A stretch of 57,654 bases of DNA from Diphasiastrum complanatum (Eukaryota; Streptophyta; Lycopodiopsida; Lycopodiales; Lycopodiaceae). Below are positions 11,327 through 23,217 of the stretch, in pieces. A program made the translations under genes and the position numbers. Position 1 is the stretch's first letter; each line of letters opens with the position of its first letter. The notes below the pieces were generated by a model. That model saw only the letters and a list, made by a program, of their open reading frames with translations. It had not been told where the DNA came from and searched no databases. The stretch spans positions 1 to 57,654 of the forward strand of contig MU833344.1 of assembly GCA_029204225.1 (NCBI GenBank). Reading direction: 5' to 3'.

Positions 11327-14300
11327 CTAGCTTGGTTCAATCATTGCTTTACTAATCACTCCAAGTGATGATCTGAACTTCATAAAAGGTGTCTTTTGAA
11401 GTGGTTTAGTAAGTAGATCAGCTACACATTCATTGCTTGGAACATGCTCCAAAGCAATCTCCTTGGCTTGCACCATTTCTCTCACAAAGTGATGGCATAT
11501 CTCAATGTGCTTAGATCTTGCATGGAAGATTGGGTTAGATGCAAGGTGTTGGGCTGATATATTGTCATTGTAGATGATTGGTGCCTCCTCTGAATCCATG
11601 ATCTTTAGTTCCACCAATAATCTCTTGATCCAAAGTACCTCCTTTGTAGTGGTTGTCAAAGCTTTGTACTCGGCCTCGGTTGAAGATAGAGATATAGTTT
11701 CTTGCTTTTTTGAAAGCCATGAAACCACACCTTTTCCTATGAAAGTTGAATAGGCACTTGTTGATTTCCTATCCCTCTTGTCCCCTGCAAAATCTGAATC
11801 ACTAAATGCATGAAGGTTAATCACATCTCCTCTATATAGAATCCCAAAATCCAATGTACCCGAGATGTATCTTAGAATCCTCTTAGCCTTTTTCCAATGG
11901 ATATTCAATGGCTTTTGCATGGATTGGCTCAACCTACATACACTAAAGCTAAGATCTGGTCTAGTTATAGTGATCCACATTAAGGAACCTATAAGTTGCC
12001 TAAACAAAGTGATGTCCATGAAGGATCTTTCATCATCTTCATTTGGCACTTTTACATCTTGCTCCATTGGTGTGTCAACACTTTTGCATACTTCCATCTT
12101 AAACTTCTTCAAAAGACTTTGAGCATAGTTTACTTGACTTATAAAGATAAAATCAGACCCTCTAAGTACTTCTATGCCTAAGATGAAGTGAAGACACCCT
12201 AGATCTACCATCTTGAACTCTAAGGATAGATCTATCTTGATTTTTTCAATACCATCAACACTATTTCCACTAATGATGATGTCATCTACATAAATGAGTA
12301 AAAGTACAATACCAACATCATCAAACTTAATGTAAAGAGTGGGATCATATTCACTTTGAACAAAAGAAAGTGAAATAAGATAGCAATGTAGTCTTGAATT
12401 CCAAGATCTCGAGGCTTGCTTCAAGCCATGGATGCTTCTTTGGAGATGGCATACTTTGTTCTCCATTCCATGCTTGATGAACCCTTGTGGCTGCTCCATA
12501 TAGATATCCTCTTCCAAAAAACCATTCAAGAAAGCATTAGAGACATCCATTTGACATAGAATCCATCCAAAATGTGATGCAAGTGCAATGATTAGTCTTA
12601 TTGTGACCATCTTGGCCACGGGTGCAAAAGTTTCCTCATAGTCTATCCCTCTCTCTTGAGCATAACCTTTTGCAACTAATCTTGCTTTATGTTTGTTAAC
12701 ACTCCCATTTGCATTCAACTTAAGCTTGAAGACCCACTTGCATCCTATTACATTCCTTTGAGGTCTCTCAACAAGCAACCAAGTTTCATTCTCAATCAAG
12801 GCATCATACTCATCCAACATAGCTTTATACCATTCTTTGGAGTTCAATGCATCTTCAACATTAGACGGTTCTTCAAAACTAGATAAAGCATAAGAAGTGG
12901 ATGATATACCCTCAACTTGCTGTCCTTTGCCTTGATATGTGAGCCTTGATGGCTCCACTTTTGCCCTTGAAGATCTCCTTGGTGTGATAGGTGGGTTTGG
13001 TGCTTGCTCCTCCATGAGCTCCTCCTCAAAACCAAGATCTTGCTCCTCGGCCATCTTCTTCTTGATTGTTGGAGCACTTGAGCCTTCTTCAAGCATATGC
13101 ATATGATGTTCATCAAAGATGACATCCCTTGAAACAACAAATTTGTTCAAGGATGGAAGATAGACTTTGTAGCCCTTGCTTGAGCTTGCATATCCAAGCA
13201 TGATCCCTCTTGTGGAAGATGGATCCTCCTTGGTTCTTGTTTCTAATGGCACTTGCACATAACATATACACCCAAAAACTTTCAAGTGATTAAGATTGGG
13301 TTTCTTTCCATACAACATCTCATAAGGAGTTTTGCCTTCAATTGCTTTGCAAGACACCCTATTCATCAAGTAGTTTGCACATACAAGAGACTCACCCCAA
13401 AAGGATTTGGGCAAACAAGCATCTAATTTTAAAGCCTTAGAACATTCACATAATGTTCTATTCCTTCTTTCAGCAACTCCATTTTGTTGAGGAGTGTAAG
13501 GACAAGAAGTCTCTTTCTTGATCCCTTCCTCCTCACAAAAGGCCTTGAACTCATTGGAGATGAATTCTCCACCATTGTCACTTCTAAGAATCTTGATGCT
13601 ATGATTATGATGCTTTTCCACAAACAACTTGAACTTTACAAAAGTATCAAATACTTGAGACTTGAAGGAAAGTAAGAACACCCAACAATATCTTGAGTAG
13701 TCATCAATGAAGGTTAAAAACATGGATGAACCTCCATTAGATTTGGTGCTAGCAATGTGCACATCCGAGTGTATGAGTTCAAGAGGATGAGATGACTTTG
13801 TGATGGAGTTAGGAAATACCTTCTTATGTGCCTTGGATAAGGCACAAGCTTCACAAACCTTGTCTTCCTTCCCAATAGACCTTGGTAGGCCTAAAGCATA
13901 CTCCTCCTTGATCATAGCCTCCATGGAACCCGAGTTGACATGTCCAAGTCTTTTGTGCCATAAAGTAAAGGTAGATATCTTGCTCTTCTCGGCCAACATG
14001 ACAACATTAGTATCCACAAATGCATCCAGCTTATAAAGTTTGCCAAGTCTAGTGCCCTTAGCCGCTATCTTACCTTTCTTCTTGATGAAACATTCATTTG
14101 AAGCAAAGTCAACATTGAAACCATTGTCTACCATTTGGCCAACACTTAGTAGATTCTTTGTTATTGTAGGAATGTACAAAACACCTTCTATGTTGATCTT
14201 TTTGGAAGATCCTAAGCAAAGGGGAATTCTACCAACTCCTTCAATCTTACAAGCTTCATCATTTGCTGTATAGATAGACTTTATAGGTCCATCATAAGAT

Positions 14301-15298
14301 AAGAGAGAAGAGAAAAACTCCCTTTTACTAGTCATGTGTGAACTAGCACCCGAGTCAATCCACCAAGGATCTTCTCCTTTGAAGCTTGTTGAAGAAAATA
14401 TGGACATCATGAGAGAGTCCTCATGTGAACTCTCCTCCTCCTCCTCTTTGCTCATGTTGGCTTGGCTTTGATCTTGCTTCCTCTTGAAGCATTCCGAGGC
14501 ATAATGCCCCATCTTGCTACAATAGTAGCACTTCACCTTTGATTTGTCCTTCTTGACTTTGGTGGTTGATGGAGATGCCTTTGAGGGTCTTTCTTGATCC
14601 TCAAGCTTTGTAGACTTCTTGAATGTTGATACTTTGCCTTTGGACTTGCCTTTGCCTTTGCCTTTGGTGAAGAGAGCTTGGTCATCTCCACATTGGATGG
14701 AAAGCCTATCCATCCTCTCTTGCATTTGGCTCCTTCTTGATTCCTCGACCATGAGTGTGCCTTGGAGTTCTTCAAGTATGGGTAGCTTACCCATAATTGC
14801 ATATCCCTGAACCAAATTGTCAAATTCAAAGCTTAGTCCATTCAATATGAGTTGAACAAGCTCTTCATCCTTGATAGGATCACCTATAAAGGCTAGCTCT
14901 TTGTTCAATTCCTTTACTCTTAGGACAAAAGTATGTGCACTCTCTCCTTTCTTTTGATAGCTTTTATAGATTTGATTCTTCAAAGTTAACATTCTAGTTT
15001 GGTTCTTGGATTCATAGACCTTTTGCAAAGTCTCCCAAGCATCTTGAGCTGAAGTGCAATCTCCTACCTCTCTTAAGAGTTCATTTGCAACATTCATTTT
15101 TATGCAATGTAGTGCAACATTGCACCTCTTGATGTATTTGGCTTTTTCTTGAGGATGAATAGGTTCACCCTCACCATTTACAATTTCCATCAGATCTTGC
15201 ATGATCATGATAGATTCCATTCTAACTTTCCATATGAAATGGTTAGTTTTGTTGAGCCTTTCATTAGTATCCAAAAGATATGCATTTATAGATGCCAT
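11327..15298 (-). CDS. B1 Copia gag-pol polyprotein, intact 1323-residue frame
   Basis: A single uninterrupted frame with all Copia domains in order. The gag domain (UBN2-like) spans about residues 15-200, followed by a Lys/Gly linker and the CCHC zinc knuckle CYYCSKMGHYASEC (257-270). The protease has DSGAS (D315). The pre-integrase HHCC site has HKRLGH (448-453) and C482/C485. The integrase DDE triad is D512 (HSD), D574 (RSDNGGEF) and E610 (NGVAERRN). The RT spans about 830-1075 with YVDD at 1003-1006. The RNase H has D1167/D1169, E1208 in SSTEAEY, D1245 and RSKHIEI. It should self-process into virus-like-particle, integration and replication enzymes. The start is the first ATG after the leader, and the ORF stops 4 bases inside the PPT. 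It differs from the B2 copy at about a dozen residues plus two small indels. One difference is His957 where B2 has the conserved Tyr of the YGLKQ motif, which may weaken RT. Confidence 0.96.
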   Translation of the reverse strand: MASINAYLLDTNERLNKTNHFIWKVRMESIMIMQDLMEIVNGEGEPIHPQEKAKYIKRCNVALHCIKMNVANELLREVGDCTSAQDAWETLQKVYESKNQTRMLTLKNQIYKSYQKKGESAHTFVLRVKELNKELAFIGDPIKDEELVQLILNGLSFEFDNLVQGYAIMGKLPILEELQGTLMVEESRRSQMQERMDRLSIQCGDDQALFTKGKGKGKSKGKVSTFKKSTKLEDQERPSKASPSTTKVKKDKSKVKCYYCSKMGHYASECFKRKQDQSQANMSKEEEEESSHEDSLMMSIFSSTSFKGEDPWWIDSGASSHMTSKREFFSSLLSYDGPIKSIYTANDEACKIEGVGRIPLCLGSSKKINIEGVLYIPTITKNLLSVGQMVDNGFNVDFASNECFIKKKGKIAAKGTRLGKLYKLDAFVDTNVVMLAEKSKISTFTLWHKRLGHVNSGSMEAMIKEEYALGLPRSIGKEDKVCEACALSKAHKKVFPNSITKSSHPLELIHSDVHIASTKSNGGSSMFLTFIDDYSRYCWVFLLSFKSQVFDTFVKFKLFVEKHHNHSIKILRSDNGGEFISNEFKAFCEEEGIKKETSCPYTPQQNGVAERRNRTLCECSKALKLDACLPKSFWGESLVCANYLMNRVSCKAIEGKTPYEMLYGKKPNLNHLKVFGCICYVQVPLETRTKEDPSSTRGIMLGYASSSKGYKVYLPSLNKFVVSRDVIFDEHHMHMLEEGSSAPTIKKKMAEEQDLGFEEELMEEQAPNPPITPRRSSRAKVEPSRLTYQGKGQQVEGISSTSYALSSFEEPSNVEDALNSKEWYKAMLDEYDALIENETWLLVERPQRNVIGCKWVFKLKLNANGSVNKHKARLVAKGYAQERGIDYEETFAPVAKMVTIRLIIALASHFGWILCQMDVSNAFLNGFLEEDIYMEQPQGFIKHGMENKVCHLQRSIHGLKQASRSWNSRLHCYLISLSFVQSEYDPTLYIKFDDVGIVLLLIYVDDIIISGNSVDGIEKIKIDLSLEFKMVDLGCLHFILGIEVLRGSDFIFISQVNYAQSLLKKFKMEVCKSVDTPMEQDVKVPNEDDERSFMDITLFRQLIGSLMWITITRPDLSFSVCRLSQSMQKPLNIHWKKAKRILRYISGTLDFGILYRGDVINLHAFSDSDFAGDKRDRKSTSAYSTFIGKGVVSWLSKKQETISLSSTEAEYKALTTTTKEVLWIKRLLVELKIMDSEEAPIIYNDNISAQHLASNPIFHARSKHIEICHHFVREMVQAKEIALEHVPSNECVADLLTKPLQKTPFMKFRSSLGVISKAMIEPS

Positions 15299-16096
15299 CT
15301 AGTCTCCTAATCAAGGACTTGACACAAATGAAGGTTACTTCTATTGATTTGATTGAAGGTCTATGTTATCCCACTTCTTAGGGACCTGAAAAGATCAGTA
15401 ATATACTTCCTATAAAGATCTAAGAATGATCTCTAACAAAATCAAATCATAGAATACTAGAAACAATGCACTTGCTTGATTGAAGTAGACAATACTAGTA
15501 GAATTGCCCCTCTTTCTATAAAGAACATTAAATCTTCCAAATGATCTGATCAAGAGTGAATTTCAGCAACCTAATATACTTCCAAAATCACTTGTAAAAG
15601 AGCTAAATGGAACTTAATGAGGATGCAACACAATCTACTATCCAATCACAAGCAAAAAATGATCAAAATTGATGAAAAATTGATCTAATTTGGTGCATAA
15701 GTCAAGCAATGGTTGGACTGAACCTAAATCACTTTAGGAGGTGCCTACTACACCTTAGAACAGCCTTGAAGAGTCCCCAAAACTCTGATCTTCCCTCTCC
15801 TTGAATGCTAGAAAGCCTCCTCTATGAAATCACCTCCAAAACTCGCTTAGAAATCAATGCTTGGAGCAAGCAAAACTTGCTATCTTGGTAATGTGAATTG
15901 AATTCAACTTTGCCTCTGGTTTTAGACACCTAAACACCTGCAAATGAAGTCACACGACACCAATCTCCAATTTATTTGACTCACTTTGAGTTCTAGAATC
16001 AATACTAGATGCTAAGATCCAATCTACACAAGATTTAGATCAAAAATTGTGATCAAATTGAATGAAAACCAAGGATTTAGCTCATTTCAACCTTTA
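15299..16096 (-). other. B1 leader (untranslated)
   Basis: About 800 bases between the PBS and the gag-pol ATG, nearly identical to 27187-27984 in B2. No ORF of note. It should hold dimerisation and packaging signals, which cannot be seen directly. Confidence 0.7.
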
Positions 16097-16109
16097 GGCT
16101 CTGATACCA
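16097..16109 (-). other. B1 primer binding site (tRNA-iMet)
   Basis: On the minus strand TGGTATCAGAGCC directly follows the 5' LTR. It is the standard plant Copia PBS complementary to the 3' end of initiator tRNA-Met. Confidence 0.93.
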
Positions 16110-16790
16110 TGTAAAAATTATAGCAAATAAGGATCCTAAAACACTTGAAATGATGAGGAAAACAATAGTTATGATTTCATAAGATTAGCACAAGTTGAAC
16201 CATCAAAATCCATCAAAAATCTATGCTTGAACCTCACTAAATGGCCCAAATCCTTGAAGAAGGCTTCACACGTGTGAAAGTACGGCCTCCCATAGTCTGA
16301 GTACTGTACACCAGACCTACATTCAATCCTATAATCATTAGTAATCACAAGTACTCAAACAATTATGAACATAGAGAGCAATTGCACCATTATGAGAGAA
16401 AAAACATGAAATTGCTTGATTGATTTTGGTGAGATATCATCACCTATATATACATGATCCATCACGGTTTTGGGCAGGTATGAGTAGCCCTAAACCTATC
16501 CCTAATGCTAATTTTGGTGGATCTTTCATGCCTACCAAGTTAGGGTTGGAATCTTGGAGATCCCTCAACAATGCAAAAATTACCAAAAATAGCTCCTATT
16601 TTTTCTCCCTTGTATCTAAGCATAATTTGGACTCATTCCAAAGGTTCTAACACTTAGGTCTACTTGAGAACATCCTTATGAATGGAATCCTATGCTATTT
16701 GGCACGTGTGACAAGCCACATCATGACCATCTAACTATTTACAAGTCATATGACCAAAACTAGTCAAGCTAGAATTGTGAATTTTTAACA
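16110..16790 (-). repeat. B1 5' LTR (right)
   Basis: 681 bases with a one-base deletion relative to the other B LTRs. It carries the right-hand pair G (16530) / A (16538). Confidence 0.95.
16445..16454 (-). promoter_or_regulatory. TATA box in the B1 5' LTR
   Basis: Minus strand TGTATATATA. It leaves about 340 bases of U3 upstream and about 300 bases for R-U5 downstream. The same box occurs at 10967-10976, 22858-22867 and 28334-28343. Confidence 0.6.
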
Positions 16791-17940
16791 ATCCACCACC
16801 TAACCCACCACCTGATAACATGGCGAACCCAGCGCCACCCACATCTACTAAAATCAGATATGATTTTCTTAAGGATCATCATCTGAGGATGCAGATAGTT
16901 ACTTGTCCTAGTGCGAGTCTATAACGATAGCTAACAAGGAGCATACAGATGAGGATAAAGTTAGGATACTACCAGGTCTTCTGCGAAAGCAAACAAGGAT
17001 CTGGTATAGCCAGTTAGTTTCTGAAATAGTTAACACATGACAAACTTTGAAGGCGGCATTCCTAAAACAATTTAGAGAGATAGGATATTCCACTAGACTG
17101 TTAGCTCAGCTAAATTCTGTAGAGAAAAAGCCGAAGGCGTCACTTAGGAAATGCACTCGTAGAGTTAAAAACCTGATAGGAAAGCCCCTGTGCCCATGCA
17201 GAATGAATGGTTCCTGGGTGGATTGCCCAAGAAGATGGATAGATATTGTTGCCAAGGACTTATGACTTCTCTAGAAAATGTCATAGCGTTTGCGAAAAAT
17301 TATGAAACCTCTAGAATCTCTAGGAGAAGGAGAAACGACAGGAAGAGTAGTAAGAAACATAAATAGAAACGAACAGAAGAATCAGAGTCAGATTCAGTGG
17401 AAGAAGAAGAGTCTTCTGATTATTCATCATATTCTTCTTCGTCAGAAGAAGAATCCACCTATAGGAAATCAAAAAATAAAAACTTAGATAGGAAAAAGAG
17501 GATGGAGAAGTTTGAAAAGATGGACCCATTGAGAAAGAGCGTAGAACTCTTAGTGAAAGAGATGGGGGACTTGAAAGTCCAAATGTTTGACGTTAAAGCT
17601 AAGCATAAGAAAGCTAAATCTAACGCTAATGTTTGGTGTTTGCGGAAAAGATGGACACTCTAAAACTAATTGTCCAAATTTACAAACTAACTATATAGAG
17701 GAAGAACTATTCCTTTGTCCAGTTAGTAACCACGAGGAGGTAGTATATACTAATGTTTCTCCTAACCAAAAGAATTCTACACCAAAACTACGATATGGTC
17801 AACAATATACTATTCTGCGTAGAGGAGTTGCACACAACTCCACTCCACCACCCAAAATAAGGGGCTCGTGTTATAATTGCGGAGCACTCGGTCATTATTT
17901 GCAAGATTGTCCTGAACCAAGGAGGTTAGTTGGATATGTA
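16791..17940 (+). pseudogene. Element A gag, central and zinc-knuckle part
   Basis: Continues the gag of element A after B1. A frame reads DEDKVRILPGLLRKQTRIWY, then LVSEIVNT-stop-QTLKAAFLKQFREIG. This is the Retrotrans_gag pattern (W-Y ... W..L...F...F), with a TGA at 17038-17040 where Trp is expected. It shifts frame near 17190 (EWFLGGLPKKMDRY), then runs through an acidic serine tract and a Lys-rich coil (KKRMEKFEKMDPLRKSVELL). Two zinc knuckles follow: a damaged one (CGKDGHSKTNC, about 17640-17672, frame-shifted at its first Cys) and an intact one, CYNCGALGHYLQDC (about 17871-17912). It is cut at 17940 by element C. Several stops and frameshifts make it non-functional. Confidence 0.78.
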
Positions 17941-18668
17941 TGTGAAGTTTCTAGCACGTGTGAACTTCACCACACACCTTACATGATCTTTATGAGGTGT
18001 TGTGATTGCACAAGAATGATCAATGAACAAAATACTTGAAAAATCCTAGGCAAGAGCACAATGGCATACAACAGACTAAAAAAACTAACTCCTTATTATG
18101 AGAGATGGATATCAGAAAATATTCTAAGTGCTCACTATGGAGAAAACAGCTTGCCCTCAGGTAGAGAGAGAAAATCAACACCAAAAGCTCGGGTAGATAG
18201 AGAATGAGCCAAAATCACCAAGATCTCAATATTCACAATATGGCAAAACAAGCCAATGTTTCCCTACATCAAAGAGGCTCGAATTCCTACAGTGGAGTTG
18301 CATGGAAAGTCCACTTCATTTAGTTAACTCAACTATCATAGATCCACATGTAAAGCTGCATGCATGGATATTGCATGTACAACATGTCAACTCTCAATAT
18401 TACCTAGACATGTGTAGATCATGTAAACTACTTTGCATGTTGCATGCACTGACTGCATGTTGCTTGCATGCACTCTGAATGACTATGCATGTTATCTAAA
18501 CTTTTGCATGACATCATAAATGAACCTACCTAACTCAAACTCGACCTATTCTAAGGAAATTATGTGCTCAGTTCACATACCTTTATGTACAATAAAATAT
18601 ACAAAAGAAATAAGGTGAGCATAGCCCCCAAAGTCAAGATAGGAAGATATTTTTAACCATTCTTCACA
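17941..18668 (-). repeat. Element C 3' LTR (left)
   Basis: 728 bases with 7-base inverted termini TGTGAAG/CTTCACA. It contains many GCATG/CATGCA words (18355-18500). An inverted relative of part of it lies at 50672-51063. The PPT beside it (18669-18680, minus AATAAGGAG) is weak. Confidence 0.85.
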
Positions 18669-18836
18669 CTCCTTATTAAAATATATCTACCTATTCAACA
18701 TAGACTTTGAGATTAAGCCAAGATTAGACCTCATCTTGACAAATATATTCTTGAGCAATGGCTCGGTGAGAAGATCTGCAGCACAATTTGAATATCTAAC
18801 ATGCTCCAATGAGATCTCTCTCCCAATAACTTTTTC

Positions 18837-21800
18837 TCATACAAAATGATGAGCTACCTCAATGTGTTTGCTCCTTGCATGGAACATAGGATTGTTTGCA
18901 AGAGCCTGAGCCGAGATGTTATCATTCTTGATAATTGGAAGGTCTTCATATCCATAACACTTTAGCTCCAAGAGTAGCCTTTTGATCCATAAAACCTTTT
19001 TTGTTGTGGTTGTAAGAGATTTGTACTCAGATTCACAAGATGATAATGATATAGTTGCTTGCTTCTTTGATAGCCAAGAAACTAGATTTCCTCCAAGAAG
19101 AATCGTGTAAGCACTAGTGGATTTTCTATCCAACCTGTCTCCTGCAAAATCTGAGTCTGAAAAAGCAATCAAAGTTAGATCTTCTCCTTTGTAGATCAAT
19201 CCAAAGTCTAAGGTAAAAGATACATATCTCAAGATTCTTTTAGCCAACTTCCAATGATATATCTTTGGATCCCGCGTGTGTTGGCTTAACTTATGCACAC
19301 TAAAGCTTAGATCAGGCCTTGTTACAGTTAACCATATAAGTGAGCCAATAAAACTCCTATAAAGAGTGATGTCCTCGAAGGATCTTTCATCATCTTTCAT
19401 AGGAACTTTTACAATGTGCTCCATTGGTGTATCTATACCTTTATAGTTTTCCATTTGGAATTTCTTAAGCATGAAAAGTGCATATCTACTTTGACTTATG
19501 AAAGCATGATCTTTCCAATTCTAGGCCTAAAATGTAGTGAAGAACTCCTAGATCTTGCATCTTAAATTCACTACCAAGTGCATGTTTAGTTTCTTCAACT
19601 AGCTCCTCATTATTTTCACTAAGAATGATATCATCTACATAGATGAGAAGAATAACTACAAAGTTATTTACAAACCTAATGTACAGTGAAGGGTCATATT
19701 CACTAAGATGAAATCCGAGTGATATGAGAAAGGAGTTGAGCCTTGCATACCAAGACCTTGGTGCTTGTTTTAGTCCATAGAGACTTTTGAACAAAAGACA
19801 AACTTTTGATTCCTCACCAACTTTCACAAATCTAGGTGGTTGCTCCATGTAGATCTCCTCCTCAAGGTAACCATTGAGAAAGACATTAGAAACATCAAGT
19901 TGAAACATCCTCCAATTGTGATAACATTCAAGAGAAATGAGAATTCTTATAGTTACTATTTTTGTAATAGGTGCAAAAGTGTCTTCATAGTCAAGACCTT
20001 TGATTTGAGAGTAGTCTTTGGCACAAAGTCTTGCTTTGAATTTGTTGATGGATCCATCATTGTTGTACTTGATCATGAATACCCACTTACATTCAATGAC
20101 ATGCATGTTGTTTGGTGGCTCCACAAGCTCCCATGTGTTGTTTGACATCAAGGCCTCAAACTCAAGGGTCATTGCTTCAACCCACTTCTTGGATTGAAGT
20201 GCTTCTTGGACATCTTTAGGCTCTTCATCTGATATGAAGAATGCATGATAGGAAGTTTCACCTTCCACTTGCCTTCCTCCCTCATCATAAGTGAGCCTTC
20301 TTGAATTTGCACATGCAACTGCTTCTCCCCAAAATTCTTTAGGTAGAGATGCTTCTAGCCTAATGGCTTTTGCACATTCACACAAAGTTCTATTCTTTCT
20401 TTCAGCAACTCCATTTTTCTGAGGAGTATAAGAAGAAGAAAATTCTCTCTGCATTTCCTCTTTCTCACAAAAGTCTTTAAACTTGTTAGAGGTATATTCA
20501 CCTCCACTATCACTTCTCAAAGCTTTTAACTTGAAAGAAAACTGTTTCTCTACATAAGCTTTGAAAGTCAGAAAAACATCATAAACCATGGCTTTGGAAG
20601 ATAGCATAGAGATCCAAGAATATCTTGTATAATCATCTACAAAGAAACAAAGCAATTTGCTCCTCGCTTTTGGTTGAAGAGAAATGAACATCAGAGTGCA
20701 CGAGTTCAAATGGATGTTGTGTTTTGGTGCTTGATCTTGGAAAAGGTCTTCTATGTGATTTTGCCAAAACACAAGCTTCACAAGGTTGAAGCTCCTTTGA
20801 CAGTGTCTTTGGTAGTCCAACAACTTTTCCTTCTTTGACCATAGATTGCATGGCTTTGAAATTGGGATGTCCCAATCTTTTATGCCACAGATCTTTCTGA
20901 TGAACCTTGGTCTCATAAGCAATATCTGAAATGTTAGCACTCTCTCTAGAATCTAGTTTGTACAACTTTCCAATCCTAGATCCTCTAGCAACCACTTCAT
21001 TTTCTCTTGAGATTATACATTTGTCAACATGAAATTTGACATCCAATCCACTATCAAAAAATTGTCCTACACTAATGAGGTTCTTGGTTAGTCTAGGTAC
21101 ATAAAGTACATCATGCAAACAAAAAGATTTTGATGATGATGCATGTAGTGGAATACTACCTATTCTTTCAATTCCACACTCTACATCATTAGCAGTATAG
21201 ATTGATCTTTTTGCACCTAGATATGGCAGGAGACTTGTGAAAGAGTTTCTAGAACTAGACATATGGGAACTAGCCCCACTATCTATCCACCAGATTTCTT
21301 CATTTTTGAAAGGAAAAGATGAAAAACTGGACATCATTTAAGAATCCTCTCTTTCACTCTCAATACCCTCACACTCTTCTTCATTAGTAAGGTTAGCTTG
21401 CTTGGATTGGTTCTTCTTCTTGAAACAGTTTGATGCATAGTGGCCCTTCTTGTCACAAAAGAAACATCTGATCTTTGATAGTTTCTTCTTGCCACTGAAT
21501 GTTGTAGCTTGCGAGGATTGATCCTCACTACCTTCTTTGGCTTTGTCCTTCTTGAAGTGTTATTGACCATTTCCCTTGCCTCTTGACTTGTCCTTGGTGA
21601 AGAGTGCTTTGTCATCTCCACCATCCTTCAATGAAAGTCTGTTGATCCTCAACATGTTGTTCTCTTGCCTGCTTTCTTCAGCAATGAGAACTCCTTGAAG
21701 AATCTCCAAAGATGGAAGCTCCTCCCTGATAGCATAAGTTTGCACAATATTGTCATACTCATCTCTTAGTCCATAAGGACTACTCGAAAAAATTTAGTAT

Positions 21801-22150
21801 TCTTATAAGCATCACCAATACCAGCTAACTCTTGATGAAGATTCTTAACTCTCATTACATAATTTGAAGCAGTCTCATCCATTCTCTAATAACTTAGAGA
21901 GATTTGATTTCTAAGTGTAAGCAGTCTAGAAGTATTTCTTATTTCATAGATTGTCTTAAGAGTGTCCCAAGCCTCCTTGGCAGTGGTGCACGTACTGATC
22001 TCCCTTAGCACTTCATTTGTAAAATTCATTTTTATGAAATGAAGAGCAATCCTTGTTCTCTTCTTAAATGCTACAACTTAATTAGGTGCTACATGTCCTT
22101 CTTCAACTCCACTTACAATGTCCATGAAAAACTCTCTAGGAACTTGATCT
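18837..22150 (-). pseudogene. Element C gag-pol remnants
   Basis: Read from high to low coordinate. The gag reads MKMNFTNEVLREISTCTTAK-like sequence (about 22040) with in-frame stops, then a zinc knuckle CFFCDKKGHYASNC (about 21430-21472) out of frame with the surrounding gag. The protease has WWIDSGASSHMS (about 21280), then pre-integrase HKRLGH. The integrase core has RSDSGGEY and KNGVAERKNRTL (about 20400-20530). At about 20310 CAN jumps directly to SRRLTYDEGG, deleting roughly 140 residues relative to B. The RT is otherwise readable with YVDD (about 19625). The RNase H (18837-19472) has DSDFAGD and SSCESEY. Frame changes fall at about 19480, 20650-20930 and 21340. The pieces match B1/B2 along their length. 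Confidence 0.85.
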
Positions 22151-22516
22151 CAACTCAAATACAATACTTGTGTGAGAGAAATGTCTAAGACCTCACAATA
22201 CTCAGCTTTATCCAATTCTACTTGATTGATAATGAAAATTGAGACTATTGGTGAAAAGAACTTATGTGTGCTCACTTTGGCATATCACACGATCTGAGTA
22301 CTCTCCCTATCTCTTTGATTGCCTAAAACTCTTCTAAAAACAAATCAAATCGACTTAAAAACTTGAGCAACACAATCTACTCTTCAATACCTATCCAACA
22401 AGCTATAGAACATCAAATTTGGATCATTCCTTGAGAAGTAGCACTCAAACAAAGAGGGCTGATTTCACACACTTATGGTCCACAGATGGCTTGATTGCCA
22501 ACGAGTTTGGATTCCT

Positions 22517-22521
22517 CTCCC
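22517..22521. other. Target-site duplication of B2, left copy
   Basis: CTCCC immediately before the left LTR; the identical right copy is at 28680-28684. Confidence 0.93.
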
Positions 22522-23203
22522 TGTAAAAATTACAGCAAATAAGGATCCTAAAACACTTGAAATGATGAGGAAAACAATAGATTATGATTTCATAAGATTA
22601 GCACAAGTTGAACCATCAAAATCCATCAAAAACCTATGCTTGAACCTCACTAAATGGCCCAAATCCTTGAAGAAGGCTTCACACGTGTGAAAGTACGGCC
22701 TCCCACAGTCTGAGTACTGTACACCAGACCTACATTCAATCCTATAATCATTAGTAATCACAAGTACTCAAACAATTATGAACATAGAGAGTAATTGCAC
22801 CATTATGAGAGAAAAAACATGAAATTGCTTGATTGATTTTGGTGAGATATCATCACCTATATATACATGATCCATCACGGTTTTGGGCAGGTATGAGTAG
22901 CCCTAAACCTATCCCTAATGCTAATTTTGGTGGATCTTTCATCCCTACCAGGTTAGGGTTGGAATCTTGGAGATCCCTCAACAATGCAAAAATTACCAAA
23001 AATAGCTCCTATTTTTTCTCCCTTGTATCTAAGCATAATTTGGACTCATTCCAAAGGTTCTAACACTTAGGTCTACTTGAGAACATCCTTATGAATGGAA
23101 TCCTATGCTATTTGGCACGTGTGACAAGCCACATCATGACCATCTAACTATTTACAAGTCATATGACCAAAACTAGTCAAGCTAGAATTGTGAATTTTTA
23201 ACA
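22522..23203 (-). repeat. B2 3' LTR (left)
   Basis: 682 bases, TG...CA. C at 22943 and G at 22951, as in the left LTR of B1. Confidence 0.95.
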
Positions 23204-23214
23204 CTCCTCCTCAC
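23204..23214 (-). other. B2 polypurine tract
   Basis: Minus strand GTGAGGAGGAG adjoining the 3' LTR. Confidence 0.85.
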
Positions 23215-23217
23215 TAT

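Larger units (their letters stand above)
10631..16790 (-). mobile_element. Copia element B1, full length
   Basis: A complete minus-strand Ty1/copia element of 6160 bases. LTRs of 682 bases (10631-11312) and 681 bases (16110-16790) start TGTAAAAATT and end AATTTTTAACA. The PBS (16097-16109) adjoins the right, 5' LTR, and the purine-rich PPT (11313-11323) adjoins the left, 3' LTR. One long gag-pol frame lies inside after a leader of about 800 bases. It sits in the proline-rich part of element A gag. The LTRs differ at about ten positions. No clean 5-base target duplication flanks it: GGATC is on the left and ATCCA on the right. ATCCACC is flush at the right edge but ends 5 bases short of the left edge. 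Confidence 0.95.

Noticed and set aside
11865-14829. Several 60-100 codon ORFs overlapping B1 gag-pol in other frames (repeated at the same places in B2, 23756-26714)
   Set aside because: They lie inside the 1323-codon Copia frame, have no domain, and are identical in B2 only because the DNA is.
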